A stretch of 64,000 bases of DNA from Tridacna crocea (GCA_943736015.1 OX031058.1:19617001-19681000); one strand, 5' to 3'; positions 13,388-26,439 are shown, counted from the stretch's first letter. The notes: generated from the sequence alone by a model not told the origin. A program made the numbers and translations.

Positions 13388-13612
13388 AACTTTACCAAAT
13401 AACAAAATTACAGACTGGTCCAATTTGAAAGCATTTGCAGAATGATGAAATAATTAATGTGGCTGAAAAATTGAAATTTGGTTTGAAATGGGCAGAAAAC
13501 ATTATGGGTAGAAGAGAAAATACTGGTTACCCGCATTTTCTCCTTTTCCCGCAATGTTTTTGAAAGGATTCTTTCTAAGGGTCTTTAAAAGTTGGGATTG
13601 TGTGGTAAAGAG
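13388..13612 (-). mobile_element. TTAA-hairpin MITE
   Basis: It starts AACTTTACCAAATAACAAAA and ends GTGTGGTAAAGAGT. The hairpin turns at GGTTACC with mismatched arms. A plus-oriented degenerate copy (13615-13832) follows directly. Confidence 0.75.
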
Positions 13613-14206
13613 TAATAACTCTTCAGTAAAAAATCATTATAACATTTTAGACTTGTCCAAATTTAAAGCATTTGCTGAGGACCTATTCATGCACTGTCAA
13701 GTGCTGGTAAACAGCCTTTTCTGGTTTTATTACAATGTTTTCTGTCCTATCACAGACAGATCAGTCTTGAGCTCTGCTTATTTTTGCTTTCAATTTGCTC
13801 AATTCCATAAATTTGTCGTTTGGTAAGGAATTGGGTCCTGAATGTATTTGAACAGAGAGAGTCTGCAGTTCTCAGATTAAGTTTTGTCTCATTTAGGTAG
13901 GAAAGTAAAAATTCCAAAATGAAAAAGGTGTCTCCTCTTGTCAGGAATTTTCAAATGAAGTTAAACAGGAGGTATTTCTCCCTTGTGATGTAAGTTGTAA
14001 TAGAAATACTTAACCCATAGGGTGTTAAGCTCAATTCACTCACCTTTAGCAGACAATTATAGATCATAATCAGATCGCACAGAACGCATATTCTGATCTT
14101 GGATATACATTGTCCAATAAGTAGATATCTTTTCCCCATGAAATAGTCTTAACATAGCAAACAGCCAGTTTTTAAAGTTGATATGAAAGTTTTATTTCAA
14201 GTTATT

Positions 14207-14433
14207 TAATTCTTTACCACACAATCCTGACTTTTAACAACCCTGAGAACAAAGCCTTTTAAAAACATTGTCGGGAAAAGGAGAAAATGCTGGTAACCAG
14301 CATTTTCTCCTTTTCCCACAATGTTTTCTATCCTTCTAACAACAAATTGTTAAGTTTTGAGCCACACTTATTTTGTCATCTGCAACTGCTTTCAATTTGG
14401 ACAAGTCTACAAATTTGTCGTTTGGTAAAAAGT
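14207..14433 (+). mobile_element. TTAA-hairpin MITE
   Basis: It starts TTAATTCTTTACCACACAA and ends GTTTGGTAAAAAGTGAA. The central hairpin is intact apart from a one-base bulge (TTGTCGGGAAAAGG). Confidence 0.85.
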
Positions 14434-15984
14434 GAACAGGTTGAGGGTTAAAAGCTTTCATTTTATGAGGATGGCTGATAAGACATCACCATTTGTCTAG
14501 ACTTTATAATATATTACCTATTCCTCAAAATAATGAACTTGGATTAAGCTACTTTTGTAGCAAGTGTGGATCAAGATTAGATTACAGAGAATGTGCAGTC
14601 TAATCTATGTTCTACACTGTTCACTTCTTTGTTAGAAATTTTGGGACAAAAGCTGTGAAGTTGCTAAATCAGCATCTATTATACCTCCCTAAAATGTTCA
14701 TTTATGGATGGCTACAAGGGTTTACCACACCACGAAATTGTAGCATCATCCAAATTGAAAGCATTTGTAGACGTCTAATCATGCATATATTGCTCAAGCG
14801 ATGAGATTTGTCTATGAAAGAGTTTAAGAAATATTGGACAAAGGAGAAAATGCTGTTTTCAAAAGGCGTCTTTCTCAGTGTCATTAAAACTTAGGGTTAT
14901 GTGATAAATGGTTAATGAGGGCATTCTAAATAAGATGAATATCAGCATTGAAGATCTAGTTTGAGATCTGAAAAATGATCTAAGAATAAACCCAGTAATT
15001 TCATAGGAAAGTCTGTAATTGTGATAAGTTTAATGTACAATTTTTGTAAGATTTTTTTTTCATGTCTTTCAGTACTATTGGTGAAAAAGATAGTTGATGG
15101 CATAGTTCAAGATCAGACTGCACAGAACATGCAGTCTGATCTTTTATCTACATTAAAGTCCTAAGTTTTTGTGGTATTTGTCGAAGACAATACCGCTATG
15201 AGTTCAAGATTGAATTTTGATAACCATGGATGTATCTTATTTTGTGCAAAGCCGAAGGGAATAAACTCAGTTAAACTCATTTTTTCTCAGGCAAATGACT
15301 TTTTCAGTGGCACTCAGATATATAATTTAAAGTGGCATAGTAAGATACATTGGGTGAGGCCATCGATCGTTGAGATACTTATTTTTCATTGAAAAAAGCT
15401 TTTATGGCTAATAGCCTTTTATTGGCGCAATGATACAAATTTGCCTACTGACCATGGGCTTTTTCGTTCCAAACCAATTCGTTCCATGGCTTGTTCGTCC
15501 TATGATTGCGCGCTACTCCACTTGATTGCTCATGAATATTTGTAGATTGAAGTAATTGATTGTAATTTTGAAACTAAATGTAAAAGGCTAAAGATATTTC
15601 AAAATTATAGTTTTAAGGTACATGAGTACTCACCCTTCAACCGAAAAGGTATTCACTTGCTTAGTGGGTTGACTTTTAAGCCAATATTTGAACAATATGT
15701 CTCTTTTGCTTTCAAACTGTTAATTCCACACAATGGGTTTCTTTGACAAATACCACTTCAGCATTCTCAACACTTTGATTTTTGTCTAGTAAAGACATTA
15801 TATTTGCAAGTATCATCTTTCATAGTTTCCTATCTGGACATTGAAAGTGTAGATTAATATCAGACTACACTGTACAGTTTGATCTTGGATCTAATTCTGA
15901 CAGGAACAGCACTGAAATTACTGTATCTTTAAACATACAGAGTAATATAACTAGAAAGACCTATTTTGATTACAGGTATTTGAC

Positions 15985-16044
15985 ACAATTACAGATAGGA
16001 AACAAGAAGAAATCACAATTACAGATAGGAAACAAGAAGAAATC
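15985..16044 (+). repeat. Perfect tandem duplication of 30 bp
   Basis: The unit begins ACAATTACAGATAGG and ends AGAAGAAATC. The two copies are identical, suggesting recent slippage. Confidence 0.9.
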
Positions 16045-17439
16045 ATAACTAGCATTTCAGTGTACATTCTGTCATCTGGATTTTGTTAACAAAATCAAAA
16101 TATATCTGAACATAATGCTGTCAAATTTAAAAAGAGTTTATCATTTCATTTTTGACATGGCTTGGAAAACAACTACTCCATTATCCTCTTCTAATGCATT
16201 ATTTTGTGGTAAATTGTACATAATTCAGGAATTTATGAGTTGCTGGGTAGATAAAAATAATTGCACATTAAAAAATACAGAAATGGAAGGAATGCAAACT
16301 GTTGCAAAGACAGGCTCATGGGAAACTGGCTCCTTTAATCTGTTTATAATCTGCAGATGATGCCTCATAAGCCATCTTACCTCAGAAAGTGTCATTTTAA
16401 ATGGTTGTCTACCTTTAAAATGTAGTTAGCCAGTCTTAGATAATTTTGTTTTAATTTCTAAATGTTGGTGTCATTGGATATTGTAATTTTCATGTAATTT
16501 TGATGCCACATAATTATGTCATTACATAAATTATGTCAGAAATAGGCTTAATGTAAAAATTGCTTTGCAATATGAAAGGTATTTCACTTTCAGTGTAAAC
16601 TTTTGTTTTGAGAAGTATAGAATGCAAATGACATAACTCTTCACTAAATGACAAAATTAAGATTCTTCCCACAGGAAAGCATTAACATACAACAAATTGC
16701 CCTCTACTAAATTCATGAAATTTGTAGGAAATACTGTGGATATAGGTGGAAGTACAGGTTACTGAGAAATGTTTTCAAAAGCTGTCTACCATAGGCTTCT
16801 TAATACACAGGATTGTTTCAGAATGGTCTAAGATGACACAAATATGTAAAGATAATGACTTTTGGGACAAAACTAACTTTGTTTCTTGATTCAGAAAAGA
16901 ACTGCATTTTGAAAACTATGAGACTGCCCTTCATTACCTTAGTCGGGGGTAACACATCTTCGCAAGCCAAGGTTAAGATCACTATGTGGTTCTTACCTTG
17001 GCGGATTGAGCCCGATTTTGAGATTCGCGCGACATGCCCCCTATTGGACGCTGCTTATTATCTCTCTTTACATCATATTTCTTATAGCCAATGAAATATT
17101 GTTTTACAAACTGCTTACAATAATTCAACATGAAGCAATTTATAACCATAAACATACTTCGACATTCCATGGTCAGATGCTGGGATATAGCCTTAATCAT
17201 CTGATAATTGATTGGTCACACTGAAACTTAATGTAAATATTGTTTGTCTATGTTTTCTTCAATAATAAGTCTTTGCAGATCCTGCACACATCCACAGAGG
17301 TATTCATGTTTACCTTCTATTTTTATCGCTACCCTGTTCTATTTTTATGAAAAATGCTACGAGCGATTTGATTTGATGCAGTTAAAGCTAGCTGCAACCA
17401 ATGAAAATATGCATTGGATGATTGTCCAAATCAAGCTCA

Positions 17440-17700
17440 ATCAATAAGTTCACATCAAAGCAAAGTGCACTGTGCAAGAACCATAATTTTTTTCCCACTA
17501 TTTCAAGAGTTATTGCCCTTGGTAAATTATAAATTTGAAATTTTTTTTGTTTGGGGCACAACTTTCAAAGTATAAAAGCTAGTGACTTCAAAGTTCATAT
17601 ACAGATAGATCACAATTATGAGAAGTGCAGTGTACAAGAACCAAAATAAGCCAAAAGGTTCAAGTTTTCTTAATCACCGTCCATATTAAACAAGCAATAC
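17440..17700. repeat. Diverged relative of the 10 kb tandem array
   Basis: AAGTGCACTGTGCAAGAACC and AGTGCAGTGTACAAGAACC recur about 170 bp apart, with AGTTATTGCCCTTG between them. Only about two units remain. Confidence 0.5.
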
Positions 17701-18041
17701 TTTCTCATTAGTGATTCTGTTACTGATAATGTAGATTGTAAATTAATTTCCAGAATATTACATAATTGATTGAGATTAAGGTAAATATACCTGGGAATGC
17801 TTTTATGTTGACATATGACTTGATAACACAATCTTGATTATGTGGTATCTTTTCTCCTTAGCAAATACAAGCATTTTCCTTACTAGATAGGAATACATTG
17901 ATGGAAAAGAAGAAAATGCCGTTAATCAGCATTATTTCTTTTTTCTCACAATGTTGTCTACCCTTTTAAAGGCAGGTCTAATCATAAGAGCCACATCTAA
18001 TTATTGGTCTGCAAGAATGTGTCTTACTCTTTCGATGAACT

Positions 18042-18284
18042 TTAACCAATTACCACACAATTCCTACTTTTGACGCCCCTGAGAAAGAAGCCTTTAGAAA
18101 ACATCGTGGGAAAAGGAGAAAATGCTAGTAACCAAAATGCTGGTAACCAGCATTTTCTCCATTTCCGCCAATGTTTTCAACTCTTCACAAAAAAAAAATC
18201 AAATTTTCAGTCACTTTTATTTTATTGTCTGCAAATGCTTTCGATTTGGGCAAGCCTAAAATATTGTTGTATGGTAATGAGTTT
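18042..18284 (+). mobile_element. TTAA-hairpin MITE with duplicated hairpin segment
   Basis: It starts TTAACCAATTACCACACAA. The arm motif AATGCTRGTAACCA occurs twice in tandem before the right arm, making this copy longer than usual. It lies about 260 bp before the first Ig4 exon. Confidence 0.8.
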
Positions 18285-18546
18285 TAAAGTTTATTGGTAA
18301 GTAAAGAGTCAATTAAAGGAAATCCTATGATTACAAGGAAGTGATACTTCCTCTGCAGTTGACCGTAGTGGAATAATGGAAGATCTATATTCTGACAGAA
18401 AAAAACACTGCATGTAACAATTAATTGTTATGTTTCCTGCAGTCTTTTATGTACCATTTGAAAAAAGAAGTCTTAACCCAGAAAACTTGGTCAAAAGTTT
18501 AGTTCTTTCCTCTGGAAAAATGATTTTTTTTATCTGCTTATTTCAG

Positions 18547-18676
18547 ATTTGAATGAAATTACCCACCATTCCTTTGAGCCTCGACTGATGACAGATTTCC
18601 CTCTTGTGATATCGGCACAGAGAGAGTTTACAGTGAAAGTCTTTCCACCTGATGGAAAACCGCAACCAACATACAA
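18547..18676 (+). CDS. PTK7: PTK7-like receptor, exon for first half of Ig domain 4
   Basis: This internal exon follows a pyrimidine-rich tract ending in AG at 18545-18546 and ends before the donor GTAAGC. It enters in phase 1, leaves in phase 2, and reads LNEITHHSFEPR early and FPPDGKPQP late. That matches the start of PTK7 Ig4, where vertebrate PTK7 has a FEPR motif and a PPKGLPEP segment. PTK7 is a plasma-membrane pseudokinase receptor acting in planar cell polarity and Wnt signalling. The position of the first Ig cysteine, just before the FPP segment, is valine (codon GTC at 18639-18641). The domain is completed by the exon at 40854, whose first base finishes the lysine before the core tryptophan. 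Identity with PTK7 rests on remembered family motifs and on the order of all the exons; no database search was run. Confidence 0.9.
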
Positions 18677-19088
18677 GTAAGCCAAGTATTATTGGTCTTA
18701 TTTCTAATCTTGTGAAACTATCATTTTTTTTAAAGACAGCCTTTGAAAATATTGTGGATAAAGGAAGTATTTTGTTGAGCCTGCTTTTGCTAGGTAGACG
18801 TAGTAGCCACAACTTCAGCTCAGTGTCTGGCATGTGTCAACACCTTTGTGAGTACATGCATGGGTCCATGCAGACTATTTCAAGCCATGGTTTCTACATG
18901 TACAAATGTATTCCCATTATAATATTGTTCAATTGTTTTGCTACATGTTTAAATGCAATTTTAAAGATATGTTCACATAGATTCATGTCAGGTGGCATTT
19001 AAAATTCAAATGGTAAAATTCACACAAATTCAGCTTGTCTGAGATCATTACTTCTACAATTTTACTTCTACAATTTAACACATTTTTT

Positions 19089-19880
19089 AGTTCCACGGGC
19101 TGAAGGCCATGTCACGGCTGTGTCTGTCATGTGGTCAAATTTGGCCCCAGCCCAGGGATCACAAGTTTTACATGGGTTAAGAAAGTGGAAATCTTTGAAA
19201 ATCTTCTTGTCCAAAACTATGAGACCTAGAGCTACCAAATTGGGCAAGAAGTTTCATCTAATGGACCTCTACCAACTATCTCCACACTGTAGCCCTAGGC
19301 TCAAGTTGGCCCTGCTCATGGGGGTCATAAATTTAACATGGGCCTACATAATAAAAACTAGACAAAATCTGATTGTTCCTAACCATAAGGCATAGGGATA
19401 CAAAATTTTGCATGGAGCTTTATCTAGTTGGCCTCAACCAAATTTGGCGTAGCCCTGGCAGTCACAAGTCTTATAAAGTTAAAAATATTATTTTTCCTAA
19501 CCTTCAGACTAAGGGCTACCAAATTTTACATGTATATTCATGTAGTGGATCTCTACCATTGTACAAATTATAGCCCAAGGGTCACAGTTGGCTCCACCCC
19601 AAAAGTCACAAATTTTTCATATTCCTAAGAAGTGAAAACTTAAGATTTTCTTGTTTCTCACCTTTAGCAGCCCCACTTTGGGGGTCTCATGTTTTAGAGG
19701 GGCTTTATATCGTGGAAATATAAAATTCTTCTTGTTTTTGACCATACAGCCTAGACCTCTTTTATTTGGGATGTGACCTATCTTATGGACCTCTACCAAG
19801 ATTCAGATAATTATAGCTCTATGGTAAAAATTAGCTTTGCCCTGGAGTCACAACTTTCAAACTGCTTTTGTAGAGGAAAC
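19089..19880 (+). mobile_element. Pearl-like family A, degenerate copy without 3' end
   Basis: It starts AGTTCCACGGGCTGAAGGCC and continues with diverged copies of the same roughly 165-bp repeat (GGACCTCTACCAA and TAGCCC recur). The GGGCCATCATGGCCC hairpin is not found downstream. Confidence 0.75.
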
Positions 19881-20956
19881 TTTATAAGTTTCTTGTTTGC
19901 TACAATTTTTCCTCGATTTGTAATGCTTGGTGTGTATTCTTTTGTACTTATTAGCCAGTTGAGTGAAGTTATGGGTAGGAATGCAGTTGGAAACATTTAG
20001 TGAAATAGAAACAATGTTAAGGTCAAACTTGACAGTCAAATGATGAAATTCTTAACAATTTCTCTTTTAGTTTGATCTCATTACTTCAATTTCATGCATA
20101 GAATCGAAAATATCTTGCATATTTGCTCTCCTGTATAAATAAATGTGCTTCTCGAAACATTACTTCATGTACATCAATGGTCAAGCCCTCACTTGAAGGT
20201 CAGTTGATAAAATTGTCATAAACGAAGCTTATTGTATAGTTATGGATTTCAAAATAGATTAGCGCTTTTTTACTTCATGAATAGAAATGCTAATTGAAAC
20301 ATTTTTTTAGGCCAATCTTACCCTTGAAAGTCAAATTATGACATTTCCAAAACTTTTCTTCTATATAAGTGTTTTTGAACTATTGGTTCGTAAAAGATTA
20401 TGGCCATATGTTAATGTTATAAAATGAGCTTCTACTTTTAATATAAAGAAGGAATATTCTTGTGTGTGTCTAAGTGGATGCTAGTTAAAGATGAAATTAA
20501 ATTCTGATCAATGGCCATGGTTATTCTTTCAACATAGTTAAAAAATAGGCCCATTTTGTAGATGGCATAAACCAAGATCAAACTGCATGGGACATGCTGC
20601 CTGATCTTGAATCTATACCATCTGTATTTTAAGTTGAGTATATAGGACAAACAATCTTTCTGAGATTCAGCTGATTGAATTTTCAGCGTTCAACAGAGAA
20701 AGTGAATAGTTATATTGCAGACTGACAGTGGGACTGACAGTCTTAAAATGTAGAGTACTAAATAAATTAAGATGATCACCAAATTGCCACAATTTCAAGG
20801 CTGTTTTGGCAAGTATGTTACTAAGAAATGGCCAGTGTACATCCAAAATCAGAAAGTACATTTCTTGCAGTCTGATCTTGAGCCACACAGTCTAAAATAA
20901 CTGATGTTGTTGGTTAGTATGCAAAAAGTTACCAGACAAAAAATTTTTGGTCTAAT

Positions 20957-20983
20957 TAGTCGCCGCGCAGAAGCGCGCGACTA
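20957..20983. repeat. GC-rich hairpin opening a distinct block (to about 21500)
   Basis: TAGTCGCCGCGC pairs with GCGCGCGACTA with one bulge. The block that follows is richer in CpG than its surroundings and leads into the ATTTCGTAC cluster. The right boundary was not found. Confidence 0.55.
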
Positions 20984-21267
20984 TATTTTTAATAGTTTTT
21001 CGAGTTAGGACATGGATAGTGGGAATTTCGTTTTTATAGGGGTGTTAGGTTAACAAGGAATCTTTCTCACGTTACTTCGCCTTAAACTGGCTTTTTAATT
21101 CATTCTTAAACTACGAAATTGCAATACGATACTATTTTTGTTCTATTAATACTTACAACATCAAAAAACCGCCTAATTATTTCTTTTATTGTCGCTATTC
21201 GTGAGAAATGGACTCGTCCACATAAATGCCTTGTTTCCATTGGTCAAGGCTGTACAGGTTTCCAGTC

Positions 21268-21379
21268 ATTTCGTACCTTGTTAATTTCGTACCTAGGTCA
21301 TTTCGTACGATTTTGGTCATTTCGTACCTACTTATACTGTCAATTTTGATCATTTCGTACCCAGTTGGTCGTTTCGTAC
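21268..21379 (+). repeat. Cluster of six ATTTCGTAC motifs
   Basis: ATTTCGTAC occurs at 21268, 21284, 21300, 21319 and 21352, and GTTTCGTAC at 21371. Spacings are 16, 16, 19, 33 and 19 bp, most preceded by GGTC or GATC. CTTCGTAC follows at 21382. Confidence 0.8.
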
Positions 21380-21960
21380 AACCTTCGTACAACACAGGTT
21401 TAATAATCATTTTGATTATTTTGTAGACAGTTTTTCCTACTATTTGTGTGTTTTTTGTTGAATGACCACTGCTAAAATTGTGCATTTGCTGAAATTGTGC
21501 TAAATTTCGCCGAAGAACGGGTATGATGGTTATGATTGTATCTGACCATTATTGGTTACTTATTTCTAAGTTTAGTTTTTACAACAAAGATAGTTTAGAA
21601 CTCCTTTGTTTATTTCTCAACGAGCTCTGCATAAATTTAATTTGTGGAAAAAATCTGGAGAGAGGCCACTTTTTCGCTGTGTTGTTCATAGTGATAAAGC
21701 GCGATGCAAAACCATGATTCTTTATGAACATTGTTCACCAAACACTATAGTCTTAGACTTGTTTAAATTGAAAGCATGCCTTGCAAACTTACGTCCTCTT
21801 GAATCATACTTTCCTAGGACAGCAACATTTTAGTAACTTAGCCCTGCTTTCACCACTTTCCCAAACAAACACGGGTTATCACATGTGTGCTATCAAATTC
21901 TTTTGTCAAAACATGTTGGATAAGGAGCAATTGCTCGTTATAAGCAATTTCTTCTTTATT

Positions 21961-23727
21961 AGCTCACCTGAGCACAACGTGCTCAAGGGGAGCTTTTAGG
22001 ATCACCCGGTGTCCGTCGTGCGTCAGTGCGTCGTGCGTCGTCAACAATTCTTTAAACATCAACTCCTCCTAAACCGCTGGGCGGATTTGGACCAAACTTG
22101 GCTGGAATGTTCCTTGGGAGGTCCTCTTTAAAAATTGTTCACAGAATTTGATTCCGTCAAAAACTCTGGTTGCCATGGCAACGAAATAGAATTTTTTAGG
22201 AAATTCTTTAAAAATTTTCTTCTCTGAAACCGCTGGCCAGATTTTAAAATAATTTCACAGAGATGTTCCTTAGGTGACCCTTTTCAAAAATTGTTCGCGA
22301 AATTTTGATCCGTCAAGAAACATGGCTCTGGTGAATGGGGGCTTCTTGCACTATACAGAAATGAAGAAATTCTTAAAAATTCTTCTTCTCTGAAACCGCT
22401 GGCCAGATTTTAAAATAATTTCACATAGATGTTCCTTGGGTGACCCTTTCCAAAACTTGTTCGCGAAATTTTGATTCGTCATGAAACATTGCTCTGGTGA
22501 ATGGGGGCTTCTTGCACTATACAGAAATGAAGAAATTCTTTAAAATTCTTCTTCTCTGAAACCACTGGCCAGATTTTAAAATAATTTCACACAGATGTTC
22601 CTTGGGTAACCCTTTTCAAAAAGTGTTTGCGAAATTTTGATCCGTCGAGAAACATGGCTCTGGTGAATGGGGGCTTTTTTGCACTATACAGAAATGAAGA
22701 AATTCTTAAAAATTCTTTTTCTCTGTAACAGCTGGCCAGATTTTAAAATAATTTCACAGAAATGTTCTTGGATGACCCTTTTCAAAACTTGTTCGCGAAA
22801 TTTTGATCCGTCGAGAAACATGGCTCTGGTGAATGGGGGCTACTTGCGCTATACAGAAATGAAGAAATTCTTAAAAATTCTTCTTCTCAGAAACCGCTGA
22901 CCAGATTTTAAAATAATTTCACAGAAATGTTCCTTGGATGATCCTTTTCAAAAATTGTTTGCGAAATTTTGATTCGTCAAGAAACATGGCTCTGGTGAAT
23001 GGGGGCTACTTGCGCTATAGGGAAATGAAGAAATTCTTAAAAATTCCTCTTCTCTCGAACGGCTGGTCAGATTTTAAAATAATTTCACAGAGATGTTCCT
23101 TGGGTGACCCTTTTCAAAAAATGTTCGCGAAATTTTGATTCATCAAGAAACATGAATCTGGTGAATGGGGGCTACTTGCACTATAAGGCAATGAAGAAAT
23201 TCTTTAAAATTCTTCTTCTCTGAAATGGCTGGTCAGATTTTGGAAAATTTTCACAGAGATATTCCTTGGGTGACCCTTTTCGAAAATTGTTCATGAAAGT
23301 TTGATTCGTAAAGAAACATTGCTCTGGTGAATGGGGGCTACTTGCACTATATGGAAATGAAGAAATTCTTGAAAATTCTTCTTCTCTGAAACGGCTGGTC
23401 AGATTTGAAAATTGTTTCACGGAAATATTCCTTGAATGGCCTTTTTCAAAATGTGTTCGCGAAATTTTGATAGGTCAAGAAACATGGCTCTAGTGAATGG
23501 GGGCTACTTGCACTGTACGGAAATTAAGAAACTCCTAAAAATTCTTCTTTTTTGAAACTGCTGGTCAGATTTTGAGAGGACTTTTACAGGTGACCTTTTA
23601 AAAATTGCTTGGCAAAATAATGATTTTGTTTCCAGTGTTTCAATACCTTCAAAAAAAAAAAAAAAAAAGGCTATGGTCCTCTCAAAAATTCAGGTGAGCG
23701 ATCCAGGGCCATCTTGGCCCTCTTGTT
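21961..23727 (+). mobile_element. Pearl/Helentron-like element, family B, with eight 166-bp repeats
   Basis: It starts AGCTCACCTGAGC, and its subterminal partner TCAGGTGAGC lies near the 3' end (23690-23699). The GTCCGTCG-rich tract is short. The array marker GCTCTGGTGAATGGGGG recurs near 22325, 22491, 22657, 22823, 22989, 23154, 23321 and 23487, so spacing is 165-167 bp. It ends with AGGGCCATCTTGGCCCT and CTTGTT. The array remains partly open in one frame, which gives short repetitive reading frames that are not genes. It sits inside an older TTAA-hairpin element. Confidence 0.87.
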
Positions 23728-24990
23728 AAATACTTTTTCCCCACTACTAGCGAATTTTCCACCATTTTTGCAGCTTTTTAAATTGTCATCTGCCAACTCT
23801 TTGAATTTGGAAGAGTCTGATATTTGTCGTTTGGAAAAGAGCTAAGAGAGCGCTGTGCTAGGGTATTAGATAGTGTAACAGAAGACAAGTTTTGATATAG
23901 GTTACTATTCACTTAATTTCATAATGTGTTAAAAAATCTGCTGATGAAAACTGACATTTACTTACTTGCCCTGGCTTTCTTGAAGCATTAAACAAATTTT
24001 TTTGCGGCGACTTTGATGCTTTGCATCAACTTTTTCTTGTCCATATTGAAAGAATTTACGAGAAACAGATTAAATATAGATCAAATGATGAGATTTGTGT
24101 ATGAAAAGGAAGAAAACAATGTGAGTAAAGGAGAAAATGCTGGTTACCAGCATTTTCTCCTTTACCCACATTGTTTTCAAAAGAGTTCTTTTTGGTTCTT
24201 CTTTTCAAAAACGCTATAACAGGGGAGTGTATGATAAAGGGCTAATTGTGTTCAAGAATATATTTTGTGAAAAAAAGATATACAGAAAGCAGGCAAAATG
24301 TTAATGACATTCAAGTGGTTTAATGGAAGAAGTTGTTCATTATTTAGTTCTTTTAATTTATTCCTTACCTTTCCTTTACCAGACAACTTAATTTGAGATT
24401 TGTCCAAATGGGAAGTATGAATAGAATGATGTAAGAAAGATTCTTGTAAATTGAGAACATGCTGGTAAACTCTTTACCATACAACCCTGACTTTTAACAA
24501 ACTTGAAGACAGGCCTGTTGAAAATATTGGAAAAAGAGAAAATGCTAGTAAACAGCATTTTCCTCTTTTCCCAGAATGTTTTCTAGCCTTCCTAAACCAA
24601 ATTTCATTTTTTCTGTCGCATTTATTCTGTCGTCTACAAATGCTTTGAATGTGGACCAGTCTAAAAGTCTCAAGATTGTTTGATAAAGGATTAAATAACC
24701 AGTTGAAAATCGTTTAGGCCCTCATTTCTTTTCTGTCAGGCACCCTGTCTATTGCAAGAGGTACTTTGCATTCATTCGTATAAACTGGGAACCTGCCAAA
24801 ATAGCAATTTATCCAATTTTCACCATGTTTTCTTTTATTTCGTATTTTACATACATGTGTGTATGTCTTTGAGAGGTTTATTCTATGTGGTTGAGTCAGT
24901 TTTTATGTTGTGGAGGTTTGGGTATTAAATCCTTACCACTTGACAAAATTTTAGACACATCCAAGTTGGAAGCTTTTCCAAAGGACATGG

Positions 24991-25219
24991 TTAACCTCTT
25001 ACCAAACAATCACTGGACTTTTATGACCATGAGATAGAAGACTTTTGAAAACATTGTGGAAAAGGAGAAAATGCTGGTAACAAGCATTTTCTCCTTTTCC
25101 TACAATGTTTTCTTTTGTTTTGAAGTAAAGTTTCATTCTTTGAGTTATGTTTATTTTGTTGTCTGCAAGTGCTTTCAACTTTGACAAGTCTATCATTTGT
25201 TTGTGTGGTAAAGAGTTAA
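24991..25219 (+). mobile_element. TTAA-hairpin MITE, complete
   Basis: TTAACCTCTTACCAAACAA at the left and GTGTGGTAAAGAGTTAA at the right. The palindrome turns at GGTAACAAGC, with one mismatch near the turn. Confidence 0.87.
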
Positions 25220-25829
25220 CATGGCACTGTTGGCACTGGTAATGGGATTTGTGTGTAAACAATAAAAAAATCATAGTGTGGAAAAGAAGAAAATGCTGGT
25301 TACCAGCATTTTCTTCGTTTCCACACAATGATTTTAAAAGCTATATTTCTCAGGGTCGTTATAACTTGGGGTTGTGTGATAAAGAGTTAAATTACATGTA
25401 CAGTCAGTAAGAAAATTGCTTGTGGTGAAATGGAACAAGTCTGCAAAATATCACTGTTACATTTTTTTCTCCGAAAGATAATCTTTTACCATAGATAATT
25501 TTTTTTCGAGTTTTTGAAGGCATTTGCAGATGACAAATTAAATGTAACTTGAAAAATTGAAATTTGTTTATGGAAGGACAGAAAACATTGTGGGAAAAGG
25601 AGAAATTGCTGTTTACTTGCAGTTTTTCCTTGCCTTTTCCCACAATGCTCCCAGAAGCCTTCTTCTCTTTTAAGAAAGGGGATTTTTTTGGTATGTAACA
25701 AACATGTATTGAAGATTATTTGAGATTTAACATTATGAAGGGTTTTATACTGCCCATAGCATTTGGTGTAGCAATAATTATAATGTTGCTCCAAAGTCCA
25801 ACTTTTTCAAGTCTTGAGTTTTTACATCT

Positions 25830-26058
25830 TTAACCCTTTACCACACAATCCCAACTTTTAATGACCCTGAGGAAGAAGTCTTTTGAAAACTTTATGGTAA
25901 AAGGAGAAAATGCTGGTAACCAGCATTTTCTCCTTTTACCACTACGTTTTCTACCCTATCAAAGCAAAATTGCACCATCTGAGCCACTATGAAATTGTTG
26001 TCTGTAAATGCTTTCAATTTGGATAGGTCTAAACGTTTGCTGTGTGGTATTGGGTTAA
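25830..26058 (+). mobile_element. TTAA-hairpin MITE, complete
   Basis: It starts TTAACCCTTTACCACACAAT and ends TGTGGTATTGGGTTAA. The arms carry matched changes (GGTAAAAGGAG opposite CTCCTTTTACC), so base pairing is kept. Confidence 0.88.
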
Positions 26059-26439
26059 TGTTACAAAAATGAAAAGAGCAATGCACTTTTGAAAGGAACA
26101 TTCTTGTAGAAGAATGTCAGAAGAATGATGATTTTGCAGTAAAACTAGAAAGAGGCTGTCATGGGTGGCAGAGTTGGGAGAATTTAACATTTCTTTGACA
26201 TGTTTTCACTGATAGCGTTGAATTTTTATTGAGATTTTATTATAACATGATTGATGTAATGATGATGATGGTTTGAAACTTGAGTAAAGGTGTTGGAAAT
26301 GGCATCTTCCCATGAAAGATATGGGCATATTCTATGCTTACCAATTAACTATGTGCCAGATGAAAAATTTTAGAACTGTTGAAATTGATAAGTAGTTTAA
26401 CCCATAAAGCACTGGAACTGAGTTAAATTGTTTTTGTAG

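Larger units (their letters stand above)
1..18546 (+). other. Non-coding sequence upstream of the first recognised exon (probable intron)
   Basis: I see no exon here. The Ig3 exon that must precede 18547 was not found, so it probably lies upstream of the window. Besides the elements listed separately, this stretch holds degenerate hairpin-family fragments at about 770-870, 2174-2300, 5776-5883, 6450-6680, 9830-9950, 10730-10890, 10960-11070, 11770-11960, 13615-13832, 14715-14915, 16637-16830 and 17830-18010. A foldback half-copy is at about 3797-3897. I recognised nothing in 1-760, 880-1940, 5940-6440, 6740-7590, 7830-8310, 9020-9820, 12210-12890, 15170-15980 or 16050-16630. Confidence 0.6.

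Noticed and set aside
22667..23138. Repetitive reading frames inside the 166-bp array
   Set aside because: They come from a tandem non-coding repeat that happens to stay open. Repeat units drift in frame and contain stops elsewhere in the array.
21961..23727. Regularly spaced repeats as a CRISPR-like array
   Set aside because: Units are contiguous 166-bp tandem repeats with no short repeat-spacer pattern, in a eukaryotic intron.
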